NCBI GenBank assembly: GCA_963742715.1
Contig: CAVUMR010000001.1
Span: 992,001-1,056,000 of the forward strand
Reading direction: 5' to 3'
From: CAVUMR01 sp963742715
GTDB lineage: Bacteria > Actinomycetota > Actinomycetes > Mycobacteriales > Micromonosporaceae
DNA length: 64,000 bases
Part shown: positions 9,288 to 17,275 of the stretch, one piece after another
Numbering within the stretch: position 1 is the first letter of the stretch
Layout of the letters: every line of letters begins with the position of its first letter
Notes under the pieces: generated by a model
Seen by the model: only the letters and a program-made list of their open reading frames with translations
What the model was told of the DNA's origin: nothing
Database searches by the model: none
Position numbers and translations under genes: made by a program

Positions 9288-11795
9288 TCAGGCGGCCAGT
9301 TCGGCGAGCTTTCCGGTGAGCAGTTCGGCCGCGCCGGTCATCAGCCGTTCGGCGATGTCGTCGGCGTTGCGGCGGCGCCAGTCCTCCAACTCGGTTCCTT
9401 TCACGAACCGGTTGAACGCGCCGATCGCCGGCCCGGAATGGACCTGGTAGTTGACCCGGTTCCCCGGCTCGCCGGTGATCGCCGCCCGTACGGTCCAGGC
9501 GAAGTACCAGCGGAAGACGAGCGCCATCTTGTGCTTCGGGTTCGCCTCGGCCTTGATGACGTCGCGTTCCCGGTTCTGGGCGAGGAAGTACTCCCGCGTC
9601 TCCGCCCACACCTGGTCGAAGGAGCGGCCGAAGTAGCCGGTCTCGATGCTCTCCCGGGTGGCCGGATCGATGCTGTCCAGGCTGTCGTGCTGCCGGTACA
9701 GCTGATAGAGCTTCTCGGCCCGGGCGGCGAACAGGGTTCCCTTGCGTACCACCTGCACCCGTGCGCCCATCTCGAACATGTCCCCGGCCGGCGCGTACCC
9801 GGTGTCCTGCACGTCGAGGCTGGCCAGCAGTTCCTTGACCGCGTCGGAGGTACCGGCCTGGGTCGAGCACTGGTTCACCGAGCCGGTGACCACGAAGTCG
9901 GCGCCGAGCACGAACGCGGCCGCGACCGCTTCCGGGGAGCCGATGCCGCCGGCCGCGCCGATCCTGATCCGCGGCCGGTCCGGGTACCGCTCGGACAGCT
10001 CGTCCCGCAGCCGCAGGATCGTCGGCAGCAGCGTGAGGGCGACGCCGGAGTCGGTGTGCCCGCCGGAGTCGGACTCCACGCAGAGGTCCGCGGCGACCGG
10101 CAGCTCGCGGGCCACGTCGGCTTCGGCGGCGGTCAGCTGACCGGCCTCGACCAGTTGGCGGAGCAGCTTGTCCGTCGGCGGGGTCACGAAGGCGCTGGCC
10201 ACCTCGGGCCGGGACACCTTCGCCAGCACCCGCCGCGGCGCCACCGGCCGGCCGCCGTCCCGGTGCGCACCGGTGAACCGGAACCGCACCAGCGCGGGGC
10301 TGACCTGCGGAAACGCGGCCGCTTCGACGAACCGCACATCGTGCTCGAGGTACAGCGAGACGATGTCCTGCTCGCGCTGCGGGTCCTCCATCGTGTGCAG
10401 CAGGTTCATGCCGAACCGGCCGTGCGGCCCGAGCCGCCCGCGCAGTTCGACCAGGGCGGCGTTGATGTCCGCGAGGCTCAGGCCACCGGCTCCGAAGAAG
10501 CCCAGCAGTCCGGCCCGGCCGAGTCGTACCACCAGATCGGTGGAGGCGACGCCGCGGAACATCGCGCCGGCCAGGTACGCGTACTTGAGCCCGTAGTCCC
10601 GCCGGAACTCCGCCGAGCCGAGCCGGTCGGCCGTGATCGGCGCGACCGCACGCTCCGGCGCCGGGCGTACCCGGGGAGCCGGGACGGCAGGCTTGCTGGG
10701 CGCCGCGGCTCGGCTGGTTTCCGCGGGTCGGCTGGTTTCCGCGGGTCGGCTGGTTTCCGCGGGTCGGCTGGTTTCCGCGGGTCGGCTTGTTTCCGCGGGT
10801 CGGCTGGGCGCCAGCGCGACCGCCGACCCCGCGCGGCCGTTGCGCGACCCGCCGTTGGCGGACGCGACCGCGGTGGGACGTGCCCCGGACACCGCCGCCG
10901 CCGGCGCCGTTGTCGCTGCCGTCGCCGGCGCCGTTGCCGCGGGCGCCTCGGGCTCCGCCTCGACCATCGACCGCCACAGCCCGGCGAGCACCCGGCCCGG
11001 ACCGACCTCGTGTACCTCCCGGACTCCCGCCCGGTGCAGGAAACGCATGCTGTCCAGCCACCGCACCGGGCTGCAGATCTGCCGCATGAGCAGGTCGGCG
11101 ACCTCGTCGTCCCGGTACGGACGGGCGGTCACGTTCGCCACCACCGGAATCCGGGGCGGCGCGAACGAGCAGGCCCGCACGGTACGGGCGAACTCGTCGG
11201 CGGCTGCCCGCATGTACCGGGAGTGGAACGCGGCACTGACCCGCAGCGGTACGCACCGGCCGGTGCCGGCGCTCCGTACCGCCTTGCCGAGCTGGTTGAT
11301 CGACTCGACCGGACCGGACACCACCACCTGGGTCGGCGCGTTCAGGTTCGCGATGTCGAGGTCCCCGCCGGCCTCGGCGAGCAGCGCTTCCACCCGTTCC
11401 AGCGGCAGTCCCACCAGGGCGGCCATGCCACCGCCGGACGCCTGTCCCATCAGCTCCCCGCGCCGGGCGACCAGCCGCAGGCCGGTCTCGAAGTCGATAC
11501 AGCCGGCCGCGAACAGCGCCACGTACTCACCGAGGCTGTGTCCGGCGACGTACTCCGGCTCGTCCGCGCCGTCGGCCCGGCGGGCCAGCGCGCCGAGCGC
11601 GCCGACGGTGAACAGGGCGGGCTGCGCGTACTCGGTCTGCTGCAGTCGTTTCGCGTCGTCGCCGAGGCACAGCTCGCGCAGCGAGTAGCCGAGCACCTGA
11701 TCGGCCGTCGCCACCTGTTCCGGGAAACGGCTGAACAGCTCGGCTCCCATACCCTGCTGCTGGGAGCCCTGACCAGGGAAGATCCAAGCCGACAT
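9288..11795 (-). CDS. lnmG: Trans-acting AT-oxidoreductase (AT-OX)
   Basis: An 835-residue fusion. The N-terminal acyltransferase (about residues 1-280) shows the FPGQGSQ start, the nucleophile motif GHSLGEY and AFHS, the signature of malonyl-CoA selectivity; it would load all AT-less PKS modules in trans. The linker contains a Thr/Ser/Pro/Ala-rich tandem repeat. The C-terminal half (about 390-830) is a PfaD/nitronate-monooxygenase-like FMN oxidoreductase that can act as a trans enoyl reductase. The same AT-OX order is known for LnmG of leinamycin and PedD/PfaD-type fusions. No PKS module in the window has a cis ER, so any enoyl reduction would depend on this protein. The ATG follows GAAGGA. 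Confidence 0.95.
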   Translation of the reverse strand: MSAWIFPGQGSQQQGMGAELFSRFPEQVATADQVLGYSLRELCLGDDAKRLQQTEYAQPALFTVGALGALARRADGADEPEYVAGHSLGEYVALFAAGCIDFETGLRLVARRGELMGQASGGGMAALVGLPLERVEALLAEAGGDLDIANLNAPTQVVVSGPVESINQLGKAVRSAGTGRCVPLRVSAAFHSRYMRAAADEFARTVRACSFAPPRIPVVANVTARPYRDDEVADLLMRQICSPVRWLDSMRFLHRAGVREVHEVGPGRVLAGLWRSMVEAEPEAPAATAPATAATTAPAAAVSGARPTAVASANGGSRNGRAGSAVALAPSRPAETSRPAETSRPAETSRPAETSRPAETSRAAAPSKPAVPAPRVRPAPERAVAPITADRLGSAEFRRDYGLKYAYLAGAMFRGVASTDLVVRLGRAGLLGFFGAGGLSLADINAALVELRGRLGPHGRFGMNLLHTMEDPQREQDIVSLYLEHDVRFVEAAAFPQVSPALVRFRFTGAHRDGGRPVAPRRVLAKVSRPEVASAFVTPPTDKLLRQLVEAGQLTAAEADVARELPVAADLCVESDSGGHTDSGVALTLLPTILRLRDELSERYPDRPRIRIGAAGGIGSPEAVAAAFVLGADFVVTGSVNQCSTQAGTSDAVKELLASLDVQDTGYAPAGDMFEMGARVQVVRKGTLFAARAEKLYQLYRQHDSLDSIDPATRESIETGYFGRSFDQVWAETREYFLAQNRERDVIKAEANPKHKMALVFRWYFAWTVRAAITGEPGNRVNYQVHSGPAIGAFNRFVKGTELEDWRRRNADDIAERLMTGAAELLTGKLAELAA
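10711..10800. repeat. 18-bp tandem repeat, five copies, in the AT-OX linker
   Basis: Five in-frame copies of an 18-bp unit (CGGCTGGTTTCCGCGGGT on the plus strand; the last copy has one substitution) encode a six-residue RPAETS repeat between the AT and OX domains. A flexible interdomain linker that probably varies in copy number by slippage; the period is a multiple of three, so the frame is kept. Confidence 0.95.
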
Positions 11796-11871
11796 GGCGT
11801 CCTTCTCGAGGCAGGCGGGGGCGGACGCGGCCCCGCCGGTCAGCGGGGCGCGTCGTACGCCCGGGAAAGGG

Positions 11872-12771
11872 TCAGAAACCGACCGCGGTCGGCTGCAGCG
11901 GGATCATCGGGGTGTCGATCAGGGCCCCGTCGACGAAGCAGCGGGCCCAGCCGCCGCCACCCTTGTGCGCGTTGATCCACGGCTTGGCGAGAATCTCGCG
12001 CAGCTCGGCGTCTTCGGACGCCAGCCGCTGCAGCTTCTGGTAGTCGGCCAGCGAGCGGAAGTGGATGAGCCAGTGGATGCGGTCCTGGATGCCGAACGTC
12101 TGCTCGTACAGGTACACGCTCACCGAACCGCGCAGCACCTCGTTCACCCGGTTCGCCCACTCGTACCCGAAGTAGCGGGCCTCGTTGCGGAACTCGTACT
12201 TGGCCTGGCCGGTACGGATGACCAGCAGTCCGGCATTGCCGGTGTGCAGCAGCTCGTTGCCGGGCACCTTGGTCTGGTTGTACGCCGGCGGTACGAACGT
12301 GTCGTCGTCGTCGTGCTCGTCGTGGCCGTCGTCGTCGCCGACGCCGTGCTGCGGCACGTACACCGTCTCGGAGAAGGTGCCCTCGGTGAACATCCGCTCC
12401 CAGTTGCCGCCACCGGACTTGTCCAGCCGGTCGGCTTCGGTGATGTCGATGTACCGGTCGTCGTGGTCGGCCATGTGCAGCAGCGCCCGGTAGTCGTTCG
12501 GCTGCTTGAGGTGGATCAGGCAGTGGATGCGGTCGAGCTGGCCGAGCACCTCTTCGTACACGCAGGTGGTGGCCGTACCGGGCAATTGCGCGTTGATGTG
12601 CCCGATCAGCTCACCGATGAACTGCCGGCCCTCGGTCCGGAACTCGTGCCGGATCTGGCCGGTGCGGTGGATGATGAGCCCCGCGGTGGCGGAGTTCAGC
12701 GCCTCGCCGCCATCAGCGCTGCCCACGGTCGCGAGGTCAGCTATGGCTTCCTGTGTCATCGTGTCCGTCAC
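11872..12771 (-). CDS. Duplicated-domain protein of unknown function, paralogue 2
   Basis: A 299-residue paralogue of the protein at 8346-9230, again built of two homologous halves (about residues 22-145 and 170-298). Visible conserved elements are NSATAG, HRTGQ, an E-x-R-x-F helix, CVYEE.LGQLDRIH, and GGGNWE/GGGGWA before the end of each half. The halves are joined by an acidic, His/Asp-rich linker (about 145-165, DDDGHDEHDDDD), which could bind a metal, although low-complexity drift is equally possible. GTG at 12771 is used; an ATG four codons later is a possible alternative. It is probably the first gene of the lower operon, because a 351-bp non-coding region precedes it. No function can be assigned. 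Confidence 0.8.
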   Translation of the reverse strand: MTDTMTQEAIADLATVGSADGGEALNSATAGLIIHRTGQIRHEFRTEGRQFIGELIGHINAQLPGTATTCVYEEVLGQLDRIHCLIHLKQPNDYRALLHMADHDDRYIDITEADRLDKSGGGNWERMFTEGTFSETVYVPQHGVGDDDGHDEHDDDDTFVPPAYNQTKVPGNELLHTGNAGLLVIRTGQAKYEFRNEARYFGYEWANRVNEVLRGSVSVYLYEQTFGIQDRIHWLIHFRSLADYQKLQRLASEDAELREILAKPWINAHKGGGGWARCFVDGALIDTPMIPLQPTAVGF

Positions 12772-13122
12772 GGAACCGACACCCCAATCTCGTTCAGCAA
12801 ATGGACGAGCAGTTCAGGTCTTCGGGGGTTTGGCCAGGTACTACCGGAGCCGTCAGGGCTGATCCGGCGCAGTTGTCGCGTTCGTGCCACTGCGTCGTCA
12901 GGACACCTGGTTCCGGACACCCAGCTCCCGCCCTACCTGAGGTGACGTTAGGTGACGCTTCGGGGCGGTTCTGTGCAAAAGTGAGCAACCGCGGCGGTGC
13001 TCTTTGCGATCCGAGTCACGCCCGCATCGGCGGTCCAGCTCACCCCGGGAGCGGCGTCGCAGGTCACGCCGGGATCGGCGCCGCAGGTCACGCCGGGGAT
13101 CAGCGCCCGGCAGCGATCCGGG
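12772..13122. promoter_or_regulatory. Intergenic region, probable promoter of the lower minus-strand operon
   Basis: No gene is seen in these 351 bases. The GGTGACG motif occurs twice with a 10-bp period (12941 and 12951), directly next to an ACCTGAGGT palindrome (12935-12943), about 170-190 bases upstream of the start at 12771: a possible operator for a dimeric or tandem-binding regulator. The part nearest the ketosynthase-decarboxylase gene is filled by a 24-bp tandem repeat, listed separately. I cannot identify -10/-35 boxes with confidence. Confidence 0.4.
13012..13107. repeat. 24-bp tandem repeat, about four degenerate copies
   Basis: On the minus strand four consecutive 24-base units share the core CCCGGCGTGACCTGC with drift; the two copies nearest the KS gene are closest to one another. 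A related GGTCACGCCGG copy overlaps the end of the ketosynthase gene at about 13116-13126. The region is not part of a recognisable gene. Confidence 0.75.
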
Positions 13123-14400
13123 TCACGCCGGTTGGGTAAGCACCACGCACGCGTTGAAGCCGCCGAAACCGAAGCTGTTGGACAGCGCCACCCGGATTCC
13201 GGCCGGCTCCGCGGCACCGCCGACAAGCCGGCACTCGGCGTCGATCGGCGTCGCGACCTGCGGGTTCGGATGGACGAACTTCTCCCGCAGCTGGACGACG
13301 GAGGCCACCGCCTCGACCACCCCGGCGGCGGTGAGGCAGTGCCCGGTCAGCGCCTTGGTCGCGTTCACCCACGGCCGGGAGTACGCCGGGCCGAGCACCT
13401 GCCGCAGCGCGGCCAGCTCGGTGCGGTCACCGACCGTTGAACCGGTGCCGTGCGTGTTGACGTAGTCCACCTCGGCCGGGTCGAGTCCGGCCCGGGCCAG
13501 CGCGGTGGTCATCACCGCCACCTCGCCGTCCACGTTCGGATCGGACAGGCTGTTGCCGTCCAGCTTCTGCGCGTACCCGGCCAGCGTCGCCTGCGCGGTG
13601 ACGCCCCGCCCGGCCGCCGAGGCGGCGGACTCCAGCACCAGGGCGGCCGCCGCCTGGCCCGGCACGAAACCGGCGTGGCCGGTGTCGAAAGGACCCGTCG
13701 ATGGCGTACCGGAGGCCATAGCGCCCAGATTCGTGAACGCCTGTTGCTCCACTGTGGACAGTTCGGACAGCGCGCCCACCACCAGGCAGGCGTCCGCGGC
13801 TCCACACTCGACCAGTCGAGCGCCCGCGATGATCGCGGCGGTACCGCTGGCCGAAGCGGCGCCCACCAGTTGCCCCTCGCCGGTGATGCCGAGCACCTGG
13901 CTGATCGTGCCGAGGTGGTCGGTGTCCTGGTACTGCAGCGCGAACCGTGGTGGTACCAGCCCGCCGGTGGCGGCCCGGCCGGCGACCGTCTCGTAGTTGT
14001 GGCCGTTGAGGTTGTGCCCGCCCACCACCAGCGCGATCCGCTCCGGCGGCGGCGTGCCGTCGGCCAGCCGGGCGTCCTGCCAGGCTTCGATCGCGGCGAC
14101 CAGTGCGGCCCGGACCGGCAGTGGCGAGCGGTGTGCCGCACGGCGGGCCGCGGTCGCCAGCCCGGCCGGTACGCCGAGGTCGGCCAGTACACCGGCCAGG
14201 TCCAGCGGCGGCAGTTCGGCGGCGAGCCGGTCCGGCTCCTCCGGCCGAGCCACCCGGGAGATCCCGGTTCGACCGGCCCGCAGCGCGGCGGTGAATGCCG
14301 GTACGTCCCAGCCGAGCGCGCTGACCACGCCCAGGCCGGTCACCACCACCGGCGGTCCAGCCCGGTCGCGCCGCTCTGCCGCCGGGCGCGGCCCGGTCAC
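13123..14400 (-). CDS. Decarboxylating ketosynthase of the beta-branching cassette (PksF type)
   Basis: A 425-residue stand-alone ketosynthase. The usual active-site Cys is replaced by Ser in GAASASG, while both His residues remain (NTHGTG and ALTGHCL). This is the pattern of PksF/CurC/TaK proteins, which decarboxylate malonyl-ACP to acetyl-ACP as donor for HMG-CoA-synthase-like beta-alkylation. Its start overlaps the stop of the ACP gene at 14397-14633 by 4 bp, pointing to that ACP as partner. It is unexpected here because the same operon also carries an LnmK-type decarboxylase, which makes propionyl-ACP in leinamycin biosynthesis. Length is normal for the family. Confidence 0.9.
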   Translation of the reverse strand: MTGPRPAAERRDRAGPPVVVTGLGVVSALGWDVPAFTAALRAGRTGISRVARPEEPDRLAAELPPLDLAGVLADLGVPAGLATAARRAAHRSPLPVRAALVAAIEAWQDARLADGTPPPERIALVVGGHNLNGHNYETVAGRAATGGLVPPRFALQYQDTDHLGTISQVLGITGEGQLVGAASASGTAAIIAGARLVECGAADACLVVGALSELSTVEQQAFTNLGAMASGTPSTGPFDTGHAGFVPGQAAAALVLESAASAAGRGVTAQATLAGYAQKLDGNSLSDPNVDGEVAVMTTALARAGLDPAEVDYVNTHGTGSTVGDRTELAALRQVLGPAYSRPWVNATKALTGHCLTAAGVVEAVASVVQLREKFVHPNPQVATPIDAECRLVGGAAEPAGIRVALSNSFGFGGFNACVVLTQPA

Positions 14401-14633
14401 TGGTACTTGTCCAGCAGTGCGACCAGGCTGCCGATGTCCACCACCTGGTGGAACTCGGTCACCGGCACGTTCACGCCGAGATCCTCCATCGCCATCGTGA
14501 CGATGTCGGCCCGGTCCACGCTGTTGCAGCCCAGCTCGGTCAGCGACCGGTCCGGGGTTATCTCGGCCGGATCGAGATCCGGTACGACCGCGACCACGTT
14601 GGTCTTGACCGCGGCGAAGACGTCCTCGTTCAT
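14397..14633 (-). CDS. Free-standing acyl carrier protein (AcpK-like donor ACP)
   Basis: A 78-residue carrier protein with the phosphopantetheine motif GCNSVDRADIV (Ser about residue 38). GCNS-x-DRADI is typical of donor ACPs in HMGS cassettes such as AcpK of bacillaene. It is translationally coupled to the downstream decarboxylating ketosynthase (4-bp overlap) and lies 46 bp after the HMG-CoA synthase gene. Likely role: carry the acetyl unit made by the ketosynthase decarboxylase to the HMGS. Confidence 0.92.
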   Translation of the reverse strand: MNEDVFAAVKTNVVAVVPDLDPAEITPDRSLTELGCNSVDRADIVTMAMEDLGVNVPVTEFHQVVDIGSLVALLDKYQ

Positions 14634-14679
14634 CGTTCGCTTCCTCTCTCCAGAGCGGTGCCCAGCCTTCAGGGCCTGC

Positions 14680-15949
14680 TCAGCGCCAGCCGTACTTGCG
14701 GTGGTAGTCCTCCACCCCGGTCAGTACGAGCATTTCCTTGCGGTCGGAGATCCGGTCCGGCAGCGCGTCCCACCAGCCCGTTTCGACCGTGCGGTCCCGC
14801 GCCGGTACCAGGCAGCGCAGGTTGCGCGGCAGCACGTCGGCGTACTCCTCGAAGCTCAGTTGGGTACGCGAGCGCAGCCGCTCGCCGATGCGCAGGTCCG
14901 CCAGCGCGGCGGTCGAGGCGTCGTCGATCACGCCGCTGAAGAACTCCGAGGAGCAGCCGGACCCGTACGAGAACATGCCCACCCGGGTCGGTCCGGAGCG
15001 TGTCGCGTTGTCGATGATGCTGGCCAGCGCGAGATAGACCGAGCCGGAGCACAGGTTGCCGACCTGGCTCGGGTACACCAGGGACGGGCCGACCCGCCGG
15101 GCGAAGTCCTCCTCCATGACGGTCGCGGTCGCCGCCGCACCGGCCTGTTCGCGCATCATCCTCCGGTGCCCGGCCTTGACCAGCCCGGCGAACGGGGTGT
15201 GCATGGCCAGGTAGTCGAAGGTGGTGGCGAAGTCGGCGTCGACCACCCGGCTGGAGTAGTCGGCGAAGCTGCCGGACATGCAGTCGAGGTAGGCGAACAG
15301 CGACCGGTCGACGTCCGCGATGTCGAACTCCGGGGTCGGCCGGGCCGAGTCGAGCGTCTCGTAGCTGTACGTGCCGAACGCCCCGAAGTCGAGCGCCATC
15401 ACCCGCGGGTCGTCGCCGAGGAGTACGGCGGCCGCACCGAATCCGATGGTCGGCTCGGCGTACTCCGCGTGCTCGTCCACCAGCGCGACGTCGGTGGCGA
15501 TGACCAGCGCCTTCGCACCGGGCGACATGCCGGAGGCGAGGTACCCGACCGCCATCTGCAGCGCGCCGGTAGCGGCGTAGCAGGCCTGCTTGACCTCGAG
15601 CAGCCGGCAGTTGCGGCTCAGCCCCAGGTGCTCGTGGACGTAGGACGCGACCGACTTGGTGAAGTCGACGCCGGACTCGGTCGAGGTGACCAGCATCTCG
15701 ATCCGGTCCCGCTCGTCCGGGTCCAGCCGGTCCAGCAGCGGCTTGGCGGCGTTCACCGCGTTGGTGACCGGATCCTCGAACGGCAGCCCGACCGAGCGGT
15801 CGGTCATGACCAGGTTCTCCAGCCGGTCCGGATCCAGGCCGCGGTCGCTCGAACAGCACCGGCACCTGGATGCTCGCCAGCCCGCAGTACACGTTGAGCG
15901 CTTCGATGCCGACGGCCGGACAGCCGGCGTCAGTTGTGGGGGCGGTCAC
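14680..15949 (-). pseudogene. lnmM: HMG-CoA synthase-like beta-branching enzyme with apparent +1 frameshift
   Basis: Two overlapping frames together give a complete HMGS of about 422 residues. The N-terminal part starts at GTG 15949 (GTGA overlap with the upstream ACP) and reads VGIEALNVYCGLASIQVPV to about 15845. Homology then continues in another frame from GLDPDRLEN onward to the stop at 14680. The join needs removal of one base in the stretch at about 15841-15848. The rest is intact: catalytic Cys in KQACYAATGALQ, the His in HTPFAG, and GSGCSSEF. The enzyme should condense donor acyl-ACP with a beta-ketoacyl-ACP of the PKS. The ATG at 15807 could yield a 375-residue product lacking the first 45 or so residues. 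A sequencing error is the simplest explanation; a real mutation would disable all beta-branching unless a second HMGS exists elsewhere. Confidence 0.85.
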
Positions 15950-16203
15950 GCGCGGCTCCTCTCGTACAGGAAATCGATCAGGTCTTCGATGCACGGGATG
16001 CCGCTGAAGCTGGACATCGGCTCGTCCACCCCGAAGCGGTCCATCAGCGAGACGACGATCTCCACCCGGTCCACCGAGTCGGCGCCGAGGTCCTTGAGGT
16101 GCTTGTCGCCACGGATCTCGCTGGCGTCCACCGCGGGCAGTACGGTGCCGATGACCTCGCGTACCAGCTGGCCGGCCCCGGCGCGGTCCACCGGGGCGGT
16201 CAC
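15946..16203 (-). CDS. lnmL: Free-standing acyl carrier protein (second donor ACP)
   Basis: An 85-residue carrier with GADSVDRVEIV (Ser about residue 43). It overlaps both neighbours by 4 bp: GTGA with the LnmK-like gene before it and GTGA with the HMGS after it. This tight coupling to the LnmK-like enzyme suggests it is the LnmL equivalent, carrying methylmalonyl and then propionyl as donor for HMGS. It differs clearly from the other free ACP at 14397-14633, so the cassette has two non-identical donor carriers. The assignment to propionyl is inference from gene order. Confidence 0.88.
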   Translation of the reverse strand: MTAPVDRAGAGQLVREVIGTVLPAVDASEIRGDKHLKDLGADSVDRVEIVVSLMDRFGVDEPMSSFSGIPCIEDLIDFLYERSRA

Positions 16204-17275
16204 CGCGCACCGACCCGGGTGCGAACCGTGCAGATCGCGATGGGTCGGCCGGTGTCCCGGTCCGCGACCCTCACATCGATCACCTCTTCCGCTGGATCGT
16301 CGATGCTCCGCCGCGCGGTGGCGTTGGCGACGAACACCGAGTCGAGGTCGGCGTTGGCCAGGTAGCAGAGCTTGTGGTCGAGCACGGTGCGGCGGAGGAA
16401 CTCGCCGGTGTTGCGGCCGAGCCGCCGCCAGACGGCAGCAGCACCTTGTCCACGATCGAGAAGTAGGACGCGAAGTAGAGCAGCCCGACCCCGTTCACAT
16501 CGCGGGTGACGTCGATCGGGTAGTCCATCCGCAGGTCGTCGCAGACCACCTCGTACCGGTCGTCGGCCGGGTCGTGGAAGGTGCCGCTCTTGCGGGCGGC
16601 GCCGTAGACCAGCCGCGGCGAGTACTTCTCCGGCAGCTTCGGCAGGTGCTCGGATACGAAGCCGACCGGGGACGCCTTGACCAGCCCCTCGTTGCTGCCC
16701 TCGGTGCTGCGGCTGACCCAGCGGTTGAAGTTCTCCACGTACAGGCAGTCCGGCCGGGGCCGGTCGTAGAACTCCTCCGGATCGAGCGTCTCCGACACCG
16801 GTCCCGCGTCGCCGGCCGCGCCAGCTGTGCTTGTGCCTCCGGCTGTGCTTGTGCCTCCGGCGGGCGACAGCCGGTGCAGGGTCAGGATCGACTCGCTGCC
16901 GAAGTCGAACGACCTGGACACCACGTCGATCCGGTCGCCGAAGGTCAACCGGCCCGGGTGCAGCGCCTCGCTGCCCTTCACGTGGAAGTAGTAGAAGGCC
17001 AGGTACGTCGGGGCGCCGGCGGCGGTACGCGCGCTGAACGCGTTGGCACCGCACAGCACGCTGACGGTCTCCCAGGTCCAGTCGCCCACCTGGCCGAGCA
17101 GCAGCGAGGTGGAGCCGCACATGCCCGGCGCGATCGTCACGGTGCGGCGCACCGTGCCGTCGCCGAGGTAGCCGACATCCGGCCGGACCAGCTCCAGGAG
17201 CGCCTCGGGACTCAGGTCCTGGTGCGCCGAATCGATGGGCGCCCGATCGACCAGCGCGAGGTCAATTTCAGTCAT
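16200..17275 (-). pseudogene. lnmK: LnmK-like bifunctional acyltransferase/decarboxylase with apparent -1 frameshift
   Basis: The start overlaps the PKS stop (ATGA at 17272-17275). The first frame carries the family-like segment IAPGMCGSTSLLLGQVGDW and on to FSIVDKVLLP near 16433; there the frame runs into low-complexity sequence, whereas a second frame continues the homology with WRRLGRNTGEFLRRTVLDH to the stop at 16200. One base appears missing at about 16431-16432. Combined length is about 358 residues. LnmK of leinamycin loads methylmalonyl onto LnmL and decarboxylates it to propionyl-S-ACP. A short Gly/Thr/Ser/Ala repeat (GGTSTA) at about 16825-16865 interrupts the middle of the protein. 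Because the next gene starts by overlap with the stop in the second frame, that frame is clearly the native one. Confidence 0.85.

Noticed and set aside
10711..10800. CRISPR-like repeat array
   Set aside because: Units are 18 bp without spacers and encode an in-frame peptide repeat inside the AT-OX linker. No CRISPR array was seen anywhere in the window.
14669..17120. Programmed ribosomal frameshifting in the LnmK-like and HMGS genes
   Set aside because: No slippery heptamer or downstream pseudoknot is evident at either site, the two shifts have opposite sign, and such control is not known in these families. Sequencing error or mutation is simpler.
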